Of a DNA stretch of 64,000 bases, positions 52,772-64,000 are shown piece after piece. Within the stretch, counting starts at the first letter, position 1. Each line of letters starts with the position of its first letter. This stretch comes from VRUE01 sp963706605. Its GTDB lineage: Bacteria; Actinomycetota; Thermoleophilia; Solirubrobacterales; 70-9. The translations under genes and the position numbers were made by a program. The DNA lies in assembly GCA_963706605.1 (NCBI GenBank), contig OY970165.1, positions 2,356,001 to 2,420,000 of the forward strand, in the 5' to 3' direction. The notes beneath the pieces were generated by a model that saw only the letters and a list, made by a program, of their open reading frames with translations, had not been told where the DNA came from and did no database searches.

Positions 52772-53346
52772 TCGGCCGGGGAGTCTAGTGGTAAGCCCAG
52801 CTCGGCGCGCACGATCCCCTCCAGATCGCCGACGGCACGCTCGAGATCCGCGTTGACCACCCGGTAGGGGAACTCGTCCTGTGCGGCCAGCTCCTGCTCG
52901 GCGACCTCCAGCCTGGCGTCGATCGCGGCGGCCGAGTCGGCGCCCCGCGACTCGAGCCGTTGGCGCAGCACGCCCGGGTCGGGCGGTGCGATGAAGACCT
53001 GAATCGACTCGCGCATCGCGGCGCGCACCTGGCGCGCCCCCTGGACCTCGATCTCGAGCACCACGGAGCGGCCTGCGTCGAGCCGCTTGCGCACCTCGGA
53101 GCGCAACGTTCCGTAGCGGTTGCCGCTGTAGGTGGCGAACTCGAGGAAGTCTTCCCGCTCGATCCTCCGATCGAACTCCTCGGCGCTGAGGAAGTGGTAA
53201 TCACGGCCGTCGAGCTCACCCTCACGCGGCTCGCGGGTGGTTGCCGAGATCGAGAGCTCGAGCCCCCGCACGCGTTCGAGCAGCCTGGCGATCAGGGTCC
53301 CCTTGCCGACCCCGCTCGGCCCGGTGATCACGAAGACTTTGGCCAT
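52768..53346 (-). CDS. gmk: Guanylate kinase
   Basis: GMP to GDP. 192 aa from ATG 53346. P-loop GPSGVGKG (9-16), the SISATTREPREGELDGRDYH GMP-binding block, YSGNRYGT and VLEIEVQGARQVR are all present. A longer frame to 53460 lacks homology. It is 32 bp after mihF and overlaps rpoZ by 4 bp. Confidence 0.96.
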   Translation of the reverse strand: MAKVFVITGPSGVGKGTLIARLLERVRGLELSISATTREPREGELDGRDYHFLSAEEFDRRIEREDFLEFATYSGNRYGTLRSEVRKRLDAGRSVVLEIEVQGARQVRAAMRESIQVFIAPPDPGVLRQRLESRGADSAAAIDARLEVAEQELAAQDEFPYRVVNADLERAVGDLEGIVRAELGLPLDSPAE

Positions 53347-53378
53347 GCGGCCCGAGATACTGACCGGCGCAGCGGTCG

Positions 53379-53711
53379 CTATCGGCGCAGCTGGGAGACG
53401 AGCTCGGCGCGCTGGCGCTCCGAGAGACCGCCGATCGTCTTCGACGGCGAGATGCGGCACTGGTTGAGGATGCGGTTCGTCTTCACGCGGCCGTACTTGG
53501 GCACGGCGAGCAGCATGTCGAAGACCTTGGCGGTCATCACGTACTCCGGCGGATCGAGGAGGAGCGCGTGGATGCTCGCCTTGCCCGCTTTGAGGTCCTT
53601 CTTGAGCTTGGCGCGGGCGGTGCGAATGTCATTCGCCCGTTTCAGCGCGTCCATTCGCTGGTCCAGCGACCTCTCGGGGGCCGCGGCGGAGGTCTTGACT
53701 GGGGCGGGCAT
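53379..53711 (-). CDS. mihF: Integration host factor, actinobacterial type
   Basis: Small nucleoid protein unrelated to the proteobacterial IHF. 110 aa from ATG 53711. It has the N-terminal helix SLDQRMDALKRANDIRTARA and the helix-two-turn-helix DNA-binding part (ASIHALLLDPPEYVMTAKVF, YGRVKTNRILNQCRISPSKT). The upstream extension overlaps the promoter region and is not used. The gene before gmk is a hallmark of actinobacteria. Confidence 0.95.
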   Translation of the reverse strand: MPAPVKTSAAAPERSLDQRMDALKRANDIRTARAKLKKDLKAGKASIHALLLDPPEYVMTAKVFDMLLAVPKYGRVKTNRILNQCRISPSKTIGGLSERQRAELVSQLRR

Positions 53712-53721
53712 GTGGGCGGCG

Positions 53722-53749
53722 AGTATAGCCGCGGCTCGCGGGCGTGCAA
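53722..53749 (-). promoter_or_regulatory. Promoter of mihF-gmk-rpoZ-coaBC
   Basis: TTGCAC (53749-53744), 16 bases, TATACT (53727-53722) on the minus strand, then ten bases to the ATG of mihF. The transcript would have almost no leader. Confidence 0.55.
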
Positions 53750-53804
53750 GGGCATCCGAGGGGTTTTCCGCCAAATTCACCTAGACCTTGAGTCGAGGTT
53801 GAGG

Positions 53805-54674
53805 TCAGGCCGAGTTGGAAAACCGCTCAGAGACCTCTGCGGCAATGCGGTTTCCGGCCCGGGGGTCCCTGAAGTTCTCGGTTCCGACCGCGACCAGCGT
53901 CGCTCCGGCGGCCAGCATCTCGAATGCATCATCGCCGCAACTGACGCCCCCCATGCCTATGACGGGCAGGCGAACCACCCCCGCGACGGCGCGGACCTGC
54001 GCGACCGCGATCGGTCGGATCGCCGGACCGGAAAGGCCCCCGTGCCCCACTCCGATGCCGGCCTTTCCACTCGCCGGATCGATCGCGCTCGCCTTCATCG
54101 TGTTGATCAGCGAGACCGCATCCGCCCCGCCCTCTTCGGCCGCCACCGCTACGGCTGCGGGATCGGCCACGTTCGGAGTCAGCTTCACGATCAGCGGCTT
54201 CTCGGTCAGCGGCCGCAGCGCCTCCAGCAACGCAAGCGTCTCCTCCGGCTGCTCGCCGACGATCAGCCCGGAGTGGACGTTGGGACAGGAGACGTTGAGC
54301 TCGATCGCAGCGACCTCGTCACGCCCCCCCACCCCCTCCACCAGCCGTGAGAACTCCTCCACGCTCGTGCCCATCACCGAGACGATCAGGGGCACCGGCA
54401 GCTCCGCCAACTGCGGTAGATCCTCGGCCAGGAATCCCTCCAGACCCTTGTTCGGCAGCCCGATCGAGTTGATCATCCCCGCCGGCGTCTCCCAGATCCG
54501 CTGCGGCTCGTTCCCAGCCCGCGCCTCAGGCGTGATCGTCTTCGAGACGAATGCAGAAAACGGAAAGTCCCGCAGCAGCTCATCGCCATACACGCGCCTG
54601 GCGGCGATCGCATCGAACGTCCCAGAGGCATTGATCACCCGGTTGCGCAGCTGGATTCCGCAGAGCTCAACCAC
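53805..54674 (-). CDS. pyrD: Dihydroorotate dehydrogenase, class 1B catalytic subunit
   Basis: Oxidises dihydroorotate to orotate using FMN; electrons leave through PyrK to NAD. 289 aa from GTG 54674, which puts the start just before LCGIQLRNRVINASGTFD. Lys in FVSKTITPEAR, the NVSCPNVHSG loop with catalytic Cys, and the FMN-binding VIGMGGVSCGDDAFEML are present. It overlaps pyrK by 8 bp and is the last gene of the pyr operon. pyrF does not follow. Confidence 0.94.
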   Translation of the reverse strand: MVELCGIQLRNRVINASGTFDAIAARRVYGDELLRDFPFSAFVSKTITPEARAGNEPQRIWETPAGMINSIGLPNKGLEGFLAEDLPQLAELPVPLIVSVMGTSVEEFSRLVEGVGGRDEVAAIELNVSCPNVHSGLIVGEQPEETLALLEALRPLTEKPLIVKLTPNVADPAAVAVAAEEGGADAVSLINTMKASAIDPASGKAGIGVGHGGLSGPAIRPIAVAQVRAVAGVVRLPVIGMGGVSCGDDAFEMLAAGATLVAVGTENFRDPRAGNRIAAEVSERFSNSA

Positions 54675-55469
54675 CGCGGACCACCGGCCCGTCGACGCAT
54701 AGCCGGATGTAGCCCTCGCCACCAGGCTTGGGCACAGCGCAGCCGAAGCAGGCCCCGAACCCGCACCCCATCGGGGACTCCATCGCGAGCTCACACGAAA
54801 CTCCCCGCCTGAAGCAAAGCTTCTCCACCGCGTCGAGCATCTGGGGTGGGCCGCAGGCGTAGACGGCGGCGCTAGACGCGTCGTCGCCTTCGAGCATCGC
54901 CGTCAACAGGTCCGTGACGTAGCCCTGGTGGCCGAGGTGGCCGTCGTCGCTGGCAAGGCCGACCTCGCAACAGCGGAAGAGGTCCTCCAGGCCGCCCGAG
55001 TGGGCCTCGTCGCGGAAGCCGAGCAGGACGCGGGCGGGGATGTTGCGCGCGGCGAAGGTGCGACGCAGCAATGCCAGGGGCGCGATGCCGATGCCACCGC
55101 CGACGAGAATCGCTCCCGCCACATCGGGAGAAAGCTCGGTGGGGGTGGAGAAGGAGTTGCCGAGCGGGCCGTTGACCCAGACGCGCTCGCCCGGCTCCAG
55201 AGCGCAGAGACGATCGGTGCCGGGGCCGATCCCCTCGATCAGGAAGTCAAGGCGCCTACCGCCGTCAGCCGGATCGGTGTCTGCGACCGAGAAGGCGCGG
55301 GGAAGGAACGGGCGGCTGCCGCGCTCCTCCCAGTGACGTTCGGCGGCGAGCATGTAGAACTGGCCGGGGAGCGGCTCGGGGCCTTCGCTGTCGAGCAGGG
55401 AGAAGACGCGGTAGCCGCCGGAGGCGCGGTTCTCCGTCACCTCACAGGACCGACGCCCGAACGGGGCGG

Positions 55470-55473
<4 letters not shown>
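54667..55473 (-). CDS. pyrK: Dihydroorotate dehydrogenase electron-transfer subunit
   Basis: FAD and [2Fe-2S] partner of PyrD. 268 aa. It has an N-terminal ferredoxin-reductase beta barrel (SRPFLPRAFSVADTDP), an NAD/FAD domain (GAILVGGGIGIAPLALLRR), and a C-terminal cysteine group (MGCGFGACFGCAV plus Cys in YIRLCVDGP) that binds the cluster. It is coupled to carB by a 4-bp overlap. Confidence 0.94.
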
Positions 55474-58572
<3,099 letters not shown>

Positions 58573-58580
<8 letters not shown>

Positions 58581-59688
58581 GGGCGAGATCCAGGAAAGAA
58601 TCGAAGAGATGGCGGGCGTCGTGCGGTCCCGGACCGGCCTCCGGGTGGTACTGGACCGTCGCCGCCGCGACGTCTTTGAGGACGAGACCCTCGACGGTGC
58701 GGTCGTAGAGGTTGAGGTGCGAAAGCTCGGCGGCGCCGAAGTCGGTCTCCCAGCGAACGGGCTCGTCGGCCTCGATCCGCGGCTCTCCACCTGGGCCTCT
58801 GACGGCGAAGCCGTGGTTCTGCGAGGTGATGTCGATCCGCCCCGTGGCCAGCTCCTTGACCGGGTGGTTGGCGCCGCGGTGGCCAAAGGGCAGCTTGTAG
58901 GTCTCCAGGCCGACCGCCCGGCAGAGCAGCTGGTGGCCGAGGCAGATCCCGAAGAGGGGCCGCACCCCAACCAGCTCACGAACCGTGTCGACGACGTAGC
59001 CGAGGGCGCTGGGATCGCCGGGCCCATTGGCGAGGAAGACGACGTCCGGGTCCTCGGCGAGGACCTGCTCGGCGCTGGAGGCGCAGGGCAACAGGGTGAT
59101 GCGACAGCCGCGCTCGCGCAGCTCGCGGACGATGTTCAGCTTGATGCCGGTGTCGATCCCGACCACATGCGGCCCGTCGCCGTCGAAGCGCACCGGCTCC
59201 GCCGGGGTCACCTTGCGGGCAAGGTCGGCGCCGTCCATCGAGGGCTCGGCCGCGACCCGTTCGCGAGCCTCGACCTCGGCGACGTCGGCGCCGAAGATGC
59301 CGCCTCGCATCGCACCGCGGTCACGGATGTGGCGGACGAGCGCCCGCGTGTCGACGCCGCCGATCCCCGCCACGCCGCAGTCGGCGAGCCAGTCGAGCCA
59401 GCCGCCCTCGGCTGTGGCGACGTCCTCGTCGTTCTTCGGATCGCGCATTATCACCGCGCGGGCGTGGACGCGGTCGGACTCCATCGCCGCGGCGGAGACC
59501 CCGTAGTTGCCGATCAACGGGTAGGTGAAGACGATGATCTGGCCGGCGTAGGAAGGGTCGGTCACCGACTCCTGATAGCCGGTCATCGAGGTGTTGAAGA
59601 CGACCTCGCCGGTTACGGCGCCGAGGTGCCCACAGAGCTCACCGTCGAAGCGGGCGCCGTCCTCGAGCAAGACGTAGGCGGCGCTCAT
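58573..59688 (-). CDS. carA: Carbamoyl-phosphate synthase small subunit (glutaminase)
   Basis: Supplies ammonia to CarB. 371 aa from ATG 59688. The N-terminal CPSase domain (VVFNTSMTGYQESVTDPSYA) is joined to a class I amidotransferase with nucleophile Cys in LFGICLGHQLLCRA and His in VQYHPEAGPGPHD. It overlaps pyrC by 4 bp and carB by 8 bp. Confidence 0.97.
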
Positions 59689-61034
59689 CTCGCGACTCCC
59701 AGGGAGAAGCTGCGAAGTCGGTAGGCGACCTGGCCCCCGGCCACGGTCATCTGCACCCGGCCGGTCAGGGTCTTTCCCGCGCACCAGGAGTTCTGGGAAC
59801 GGCTCTCGTAGCCCTCCTCGCCCACGGTCCACTCCGCGGCCAGGTCGCAGAGGGCGATGTTGGCCTCGCTGCCGGGGGTGAGGGTGGGCCGTTCGAGATC
59901 GAAGGGCGCGGCGCCGCCGGCCATCCGCTCGATCAGCAGGCCGAGGTCGAGAACACCTGGCATGACCAGCTCGGTGTGGAGCGCCGCGAATGCGGTCTCC
60001 AAGCCGGTGACCCCCATCGCCGCCTGCTCGAAAGGCACCTCCTTTTCCTCCAGCGCGTGCGGGGCGTGGTCGGTCGCGACGCAATCGATCGTGCCGTCAC
60101 GCAGCCCCTCGATCAGCGCCTGCCGGTCCACCTCCGAGCGCAGCGGTGGATTCATCTTGAAGCGACGCGGATCGAGGCTGCGCACCTCCTCGTCGGTGAG
60201 ACAGAGATGGTGCGGGCTCGCCTCGCAGCTGATCCGCACCCCGGCGTCCTTGGCGGCCCGCACCGCCTCGACCGAGTCGACGGCGGAGAGGTGCTGGACG
60301 TGGATCCGTCCGTCCTCATAGCCGGCCAGCGCCGCGTCGCGGGCGATCATCGTCGACTCCGAGACCGAGGGGATGCCACCCAGGCCGAGGGCGGCCGAGA
60401 CGGGACCCTCGTGCATGACGCCATCCCCCGACAGCTCCGGGTCCTCCTCGTGGAGGGCGATCGTGCCACCGCAGAGCCGCTGGTACTGGAGCGCGCGGCG
60501 GAGGACCCGGGCGCTGCATATCGGCAATCCGTCGTCGCTGAATCCGAGCGCGCCGGCCTCGCGGATCGCGCCCATCTCGGTCAGCTCCTCCCCTTCCATT
60601 GCGCGGGTCACGGTGGCCAGGAAGCCGACCGGGACCGAAGCGGCCTCGCGCGCCGCCTCGCGCAGCGCCTCGACGTCGGCCGGGGTGGAGACGGGCGGCT
60701 CGGTGTTGGCCATCGCGAGGATGCCGCAGTAGCCGCCGGCCGCGGCGGCGCGGGTCCCCGTTTCGAGATCCTCCTTGTGCTCCTGACCGGGCGTCCGCAG
60801 GTGGACGTGAGGATCGAAGAAGGCCGGGAAGGCGTGCAGGCCCTCCGCCTCGACCTCCTCGAGGCCATCCGGGTCAGCTCCGCCGGGAGCCGTCAGCTCG
60901 GCGATCCGACCGGCACGGACGACGATGTCATGGACACCCTCGATACCTGCCACGGGGTCGAGGACGGTCGCCCCGCGCAGGAGGAGGTCGGCGCCCTCAC
61001 CGGAGCGCATCTCAAGCGCCTCGGCGAGGCTCAC
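59685..61034 (-). CDS. pyrC: Dihydroorotase
   Basis: Cyclises carbamoyl aspartate to dihydroorotate. 449 aa, type I. Zinc ligands His76 and His78 (FFDPHVHLRTPGQEHKEDL), His in HVQHLSAVDS and ASPHHLCLTDEE, and catalytic Asp in VATDHAPHALEEK are all seen. GTG 61034 overlaps pyrB by 4 bp. Confidence 0.95.
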   Translation of the reverse strand: MSLAEALEMRSGEGADLLLRGATVLDPVAGIEGVHDIVVRAGRIAELTAPGGADPDGLEEVEAEGLHAFPAFFDPHVHLRTPGQEHKEDLETGTRAAAAGGYCGILAMANTEPPVSTPADVEALREAAREAASVPVGFLATVTRAMEGEELTEMGAIREAGALGFSDDGLPICSARVLRRALQYQRLCGGTIALHEEDPELSGDGVMHEGPVSAALGLGGIPSVSESTMIARDAALAGYEDGRIHVQHLSAVDSVEAVRAAKDAGVRISCEASPHHLCLTDEEVRSLDPRRFKMNPPLRSEVDRQALIEGLRDGTIDCVATDHAPHALEEKEVPFEQAAMGVTGLETAFAALHTELVMPGVLDLGLLIERMAGGAAPFDLERPTLTPGSEANIALCDLAAEWTVGEEGYESRSQNSWCAGKTLTGRVQMTVAGGQVAYRLRSFSLGVAR

Positions 61035-61993
61035 GCCGGCTGCCCTATCGGGGTCGGCCGCCGCTCGGAGTCGCCTTCGGCGGGGGCCGGGCGCTCACCG
61101 CCGGCCGCCAGCAGCTCGTAGAGGATCGCCATCCGCACCACCAGGCCGGAGGCGACCTGCTCGGCGATCAGCGACTGGGGCGAGTCGATCGCCTCGCCGG
61201 AAAGCTCGACGCCGCGATTCACCGGACCTGGGTGCATCAACAGCTGCCGCGGCCCGAGCCGCCGCGAATCGATCTGGAAGTGCGCCGCGTACTCGCGGAT
61301 CGAGGGCACGAAGCTCTCCGCCATCCGCTCCTTTTGGAGGCGCAGCGCGTAGACGACGTCGGCCTCGCCGAGCCGATCCAGCGAGTGGGACACGTCGCAG
61401 CCCAGCTGCTCGATCCCGCGTGGGATCAGGGCGGGCGGCCCGCAGACCGTGACCTCAGCCCCCATCGCCTGGAAGGCGACGAGGTTCGAGCGGGCGACGC
61501 GGCTGTGGAGCACGTCGCCGACGATCCAGACCCGTTTGCCTTGCAGCGAGCCGAGCCGGCGGCGCAACGTGAAGAGGTCGAGCAGCGCCTGGCTCGGGTG
61601 CTCGTGCTTGCCGTCGCCGGCGTTGATCACCGAGGCCTCCGCCCACTCGGCGACGAGCTGGGCGGCCCCGGCGTAGGGGTGGCGCAGCACGATCGCCGCC
61701 GGGTCGTAGGCCGAGAGGGTCGCGACTGTGTCCTTCAGCGACTCGCCCTTGTCGACCGAGGAGCCTGCTGCCTTGAGCGAGACGAGGTCGGCGGAGAGCC
61801 GCTTCGCGGCCAGCTCGAAGGAGGAGCTGGTGCGGGTGCTCGACTCGTAGAAGACGCTGACCACGGTGCGGCCGCGCAGGGTCGGCACCTTCTTGATGTC
61901 GCGCCGACCGACCTCGGCGAAGCTTTCGGCACGATCGAGGATCGCCTCGATCTCCTCGCGGCTGAGCTGGTCGATGCCGAGCAGGTGCTTCAT
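61031..61993 (-). CDS. pyrB: Aspartate carbamoyltransferase catalytic subunit
   Basis: First committed pyrimidine step. 320 aa. The carbamoyl-phosphate loop is Ser52-Thr-Arg-Thr55 (YESSTRTSSSFE), followed by SVDKGESLKDT (flexible loop), VLRHPYAGAAQ and LMHPGPVNRGVEL. There is no pyrI, as normal for this group. It overlaps pyrR and pyrC by 4 bp each. Confidence 0.96.
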   Translation of the reverse strand: MKHLLGIDQLSREEIEAILDRAESFAEVGRRDIKKVPTLRGRTVVSVFYESSTRTSSSFELAAKRLSADLVSLKAAGSSVDKGESLKDTVATLSAYDPAAIVLRHPYAGAAQLVAEWAEASVINAGDGKHEHPSQALLDLFTLRRRLGSLQGKRVWIVGDVLHSRVARSNLVAFQAMGAEVTVCGPPALIPRGIEQLGCDVSHSLDRLGEADVVYALRLQKERMAESFVPSIREYAAHFQIDSRRLGPRQLLMHPGPVNRGVELSGEAIDSPQSLIAEQVASGLVVRMAILYELLAAGGERPAPAEGDSERRPTPIGQPA

Positions 61994-62550
61994 GCCATCG
62001 CCTCGGCGGTCTGCGGCTCGGAGATCGTCACCTCGTCGACCTCGTCGACCTCTTCCAGCCGCACGTTGACCCGCTCACCGCGTGCCGTCGGCAGGTTCTT
62101 GCCGACGTAGTCCGGGCGGATCGGCAGCTCGCGGTGGCCGCGGTCGCAGAGCACCGCGAGCTGCACCCGCTGCGGCCGCCCGTAGTCGAAGAGCGCCTCG
62201 ATCGCGGCGCGCACCGTGCGGCCGGTGAAGAGGACGTCGTCGACCAGGACGACGGTGCGGCCCGTGAGGTCGAAGTCGATGTGGGAGGCGTGGACGATCG
62301 GCTGCGAAGCCGGGGACTTGGCGCCGACGTCGTCGCGGTAGAAGGAGATGTCGAGATCACCGATCGGCGTCTCGGCCTCGGTCAACTCGCCGGTGATGGC
62401 GTGAAGGCGGCGGGCGATCAGCGCGCCGCGGGTGTGGATGCCGACGATCGCGAGTCGCTCGGGCTCGGGGTTGCCCTCGGCGATCTCATGGGCGATCCGC
62501 CGCAGCGTCCGCCTCAGGTCGTCGCGCTCGAGCACGACCTTCTCGCTCAC
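61990..62550 (-). CDS. pyrR: Pyrimidine operon regulator/uracil phosphoribosyltransferase
   Basis: UMP-responsive RNA-binding protein of the operon, with phosphoribosyltransferase activity. 186 aa from GTG 62550. The PRPP loop is VVLVDDVLFTGRTVRAAIEA; the RNA-binding face includes RRIAHEIAEGN and GIHTRGALIARRL. A GGAG precedes the GTG by eight bases and a PyrR-type RNA motif lies just before it, so translation of pyrR itself is probably the control point. First gene of the pyr operon. Confidence 0.95.
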   Translation of the reverse strand: MSEKVVLERDDLRRTLRRIAHEIAEGNPEPERLAIVGIHTRGALIARRLHAITGELTEAETPIGDLDISFYRDDVGAKSPASQPIVHASHIDFDLTGRTVVLVDDVLFTGRTVRAAIEALFDYGRPQRVQLAVLCDRGHRELPIRPDYVGKNLPTARGERVNVRLEEVDEVDEVTISEPQTAEAMA

Positions 62551-62566
62551 TCGTTGCTCCTTCCTG

Positions 62567-62582
62567 GCCTCTCGGGACCGGG
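62567..62582 (-). promoter_or_regulatory. PyrR-binding RNA motif at the pyr operon start
   Basis: The mRNA reads GGTCCCGAGAGGCC, matching the known PyrR loop consensus TCC-x-GAGAGG. It ends about five bases before the Shine-Dalgarno of pyrR. No terminator lies between, so repression of translation, as described for mycobacteria, fits better than attenuation. Confidence 0.7.
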
Positions 62583-62615
62583 TTAAAGGACGGGCTCAGG
62601 GTAGCAGTGGTGGGC

Positions 62616-62740
62616 GGACGGATGGGGGTGGCCTCGGGAGCGCCTATCACCGCCCAAGGGCGGTGAAACATGGTGCCCCTTCGGGGCAGAAACCACTCTG
62701 CGGTGCCGGGGAGGCATCCCGAGACCACCCCCATCCGTCC
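62616..62740. repeat. Large nested palindromic element upstream of pyrR
   Basis: 24-bp outer arms (62616-62639 and 62717-62740) with one mismatch enclose two more perfect hairpins: 62647-62666 (nine-bp stem) and 62674-62688 (six-bp stem, loop TTC). It fills most of the gap between the RNase Z and pyrR genes. It resembles in build, not in sequence, the element at 51209. Confidence 0.75.
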
Positions 62741-62771
62741 TTCATCGGCCACCCCTCGCTTGGAAGCTGGC

Positions 62772-63734
62772 TCAGGATGAGTCGTCGCCTTTTTCGCGGG
62801 CGCCGTTGGAGATCAGGGTGGGGTCGCCTTTCTCGGGGAAGGGGATCTCTATTAGGTCGAAGTCGCGCGGGGCCAGGGTGGGCTCGAAGACCTCTCGGGC
62901 CTCCTCCAGCACTTTGCCCACGTGGTAGCGGGAGGAGATGTGGACCAGGGCGAGCATCTTCACTGCGGCCTCACGGGCTACGGCGGCGGCCTGGCCGACC
63001 GTCGAGTGACCCGTGTCGGCAGCCCGCTGCGCCTCCTCCTCGGAGAAGCTGGCGTCGTGGATGAGCAGCTCCGCGCCTCGCGCCGCCTCCACCGTGGCCC
63101 GAGAGGGCGCGGTGTCGCCGGTGATGACGACGGTTCGCCCCGGCCGCGATTCGCCCATCACGTCCCCCGGCTCGACCGGCCCCGAGGAGCCCTCCACCTG
63201 CTCGCCACGCTGCAGGGCGGCGAAAGCGGGGCCTTCCTCGACCCCGAGCCGCTTGGCGGCCTCGGGGTCGAAGCGACCCGGCCTCTCCGCCTCGATCAGG
63301 GCATAGCCGAAGGCGCGCACGCCGTGCTCGACCGGGAAGACCCGAACCTCGGCCCCCTCGCAATCGATCACGTCTCCGGGCTCGAGTTCCACCAGGTCGA
63401 GCTTGTAACCGACCCGGCCGATCACCCGGGCCATGCTCTTGAACAGGTCATGCAGACCACGCGGGCCGTAGATCGTCAGCGGCCTCTCGCGCTCCGTCAG
63501 GTCGTAGGTTTTCAACAGCCCGGGGAGGCCAAGGAAGTGGTCGGCGTGGAAGTGGGTGAAGTAGATCTCGTCGACCTGGACCAGCCCCAGCGAGCGCTGC
63601 ATCTGGCGCTGAGTCCCCTCGCCGCAGTCGAAGAGCAGCCGTTCGCCGCCGCGCGCCACCAGCACGCTCGCGGTCGAGCGCCGCGCCGACGGCACGGCAC
63701 CCCCCGTGCCAAGAAAGGCGACCGAGAGATCCAT
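62772..63734 (-). CDS. rnz: Ribonuclease Z (ElaC family)
   Basis: Metallo-beta-lactamase that matures tRNA 3' ends. 320 aa. Zinc ligands His61, His63, Asp65 and His66 (FTHFHADHFLGLPGLLKTY), with VVITGDTAPS, IHDASFSEEEAQRA and VHISSRY completing the site. Start ATG 63734 gives the family start VAFLGTGGAVPSARR. It is on the same strand as the pyr operon but separated from it by a 221-bp gap with the palindromic element. Confidence 0.95.
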   Translation of the reverse strand: MDLSVAFLGTGGAVPSARRSTASVLVARGGERLLFDCGEGTQRQMQRSLGLVQVDEIYFTHFHADHFLGLPGLLKTYDLTERERPLTIYGPRGLHDLFKSMARVIGRVGYKLDLVELEPGDVIDCEGAEVRVFPVEHGVRAFGYALIEAERPGRFDPEAAKRLGVEEGPAFAALQRGEQVEGSSGPVEPGDVMGESRPGRTVVITGDTAPSRATVEAARGAELLIHDASFSEEEAQRAADTGHSTVGQAAAVAREAAVKMLALVHISSRYHVGKVLEEAREVFEPTLAPRDFDLIEIPFPEKGDPTLISNGAREKGDDSS

Positions 63735-63744
63735 GGCCGCGAGC

Positions 63745-64000
63745 CTACGCGAGAGTCAATTCCGGCTGTGTTCGGATCTCGTTGCTCCGCAGGAGACCCC
63801 GCAGCAAATCGACGGTCCAGCGGTCGATCTCGAAGTCGGCAGCCGGCCTGATCCCTCGTCGCTGGTTGTTCAGCGTCGGTTCCAAACGCAGCCTTCCCTC
63901 GAACTGCGCGACTGCATCGATCGGAACAAGGTACACGGCACGTGTCGGCGGAAAGTAGACGCCGAATACGTCCGCCAGTCCGACATATGACTGAGGACCG
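63745..64000 (-). CDS. C-terminal part of a PD-(D/E)XK-type protein (5' end outside window)
   Basis: 85 in-frame codons reach the window edge. The sequence LADVFGVYFPPTRAVYLVPI, then RLRLEPTLNNQRRGIRPAADF, resembles the last strands and the Asn-Gln-Arg-rich end of the group-I-intron-associated PD-(D/E)XK endonuclease family. The catalytic residues would lie in the missing N-terminal part. It ends ten bases before the RNase Z start. Family assignment is from memory of the pattern, not from a search. Confidence 0.55.
   Translation of the reverse strand, partial: GPQSYVGLADVFGVYFPPTRAVYLVPIDAVAQFEGRLRLEPTLNNQRRGIRPAADFEIDRWTVDLLRGLLRSNEIRTQPELTLA

Overview
The window is about 64 kb of high-GC DNA, with strongly GC-biased third positions and many open antisense frames, from a Gram-positive-type actinobacterium. 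The evidence for this is gene order: mihF-gmk-rpoZ-coaBC, rimP-nusA-infB-rbfA-nrnA-truB-ribF-rpsO followed by pnp, and pnp-M16-dapB-X-dapA-rnj. Genes are densely packed with 1-8 nt start/stop overlaps, GTG and TTG starts are common, and several promoters lie only 6-10 nt from the start codon (leaderless style). A deep-branching class such as Thermoleophilia (Solirubrobacterales) is my best guess, but that is inference. I saw no rRNA, tRNA or CRISPR.

Region 1-9.5 kb: the 5' part of ilvB (acetolactate synthase) with a short overlapping upstream ORF; sqdB (UDP-sulfoquinovose synthase), divergent from two tandem GT-C membrane glycosyltransferases and a polyprenyl-phosphate-sugar-synthase-like GT2, together a possible sulfosugar or glycolipid module; a secreted PQQ-type sugar dehydrogenase; a small zinc-ribbon membrane protein; and NDH-2 behind a palindromic promoter. 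The 316-bp gap after ndh is rich in signals: an operator-like palindrome, two perfect DnaA boxes and an orphan terminator.

Region 9.5-24.7 kb: gatCAB, a small membrane protein with a GMC oxidoreductase, an intact IS481-family element inserted exactly at the stop codon of a neighbouring gene, folD, a PcrA/UvrD helicase, cysK-cysE with a CymR-like Rrf2 regulator nearby, a HAD hydrolase, and a convergent pair of LuxR-type regulators, one of which is an HDOD/HD-LuxR fusion.

Region 24.8-34.8 kb: gltX and nfo with start codons one base apart, an acyl-CoA dehydrogenase, an unrecognised nine-cysteine protein, dnaE, and an OmpR-type two-component system whose kinase gene carries a one-base frameshift.

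Region 34.8-53.7 kb is a long minus-strand block for translation, RNA turnover and lysine synthesis: mihF-gmk-rpoZ-coaBC, then rimP-nusA-infB-rbfA-nrnA-truB-ribF-rpsO-peroxiredoxin-DsbA-like, then pnp-M16 peptidase-dapB-amidase-dapA-rnj. RNA hairpins sit before rimP and before pnp, where autogenous control is known in other bacteria. Region 53.8-64 kb is the pyrimidine operon pyrR-pyrB-pyrC-carA-carB-pyrK-pyrD with a PyrR-type RNA site at its start, preceded by a large palindromic element, ribonuclease Z and the C-terminal end of a PD-(D/E)XK-type protein. pyrF is not in its usual place.

The most unusual signals are two large structured palindromic elements (51209-51300 and 62616-62740), the DnaA-box/operator gap beside ndh, the zinc-like motif in NusA, the HD-LuxR fusion, the nine-Cys protein, and genes whose conserved N termini seem to need CTG starts.
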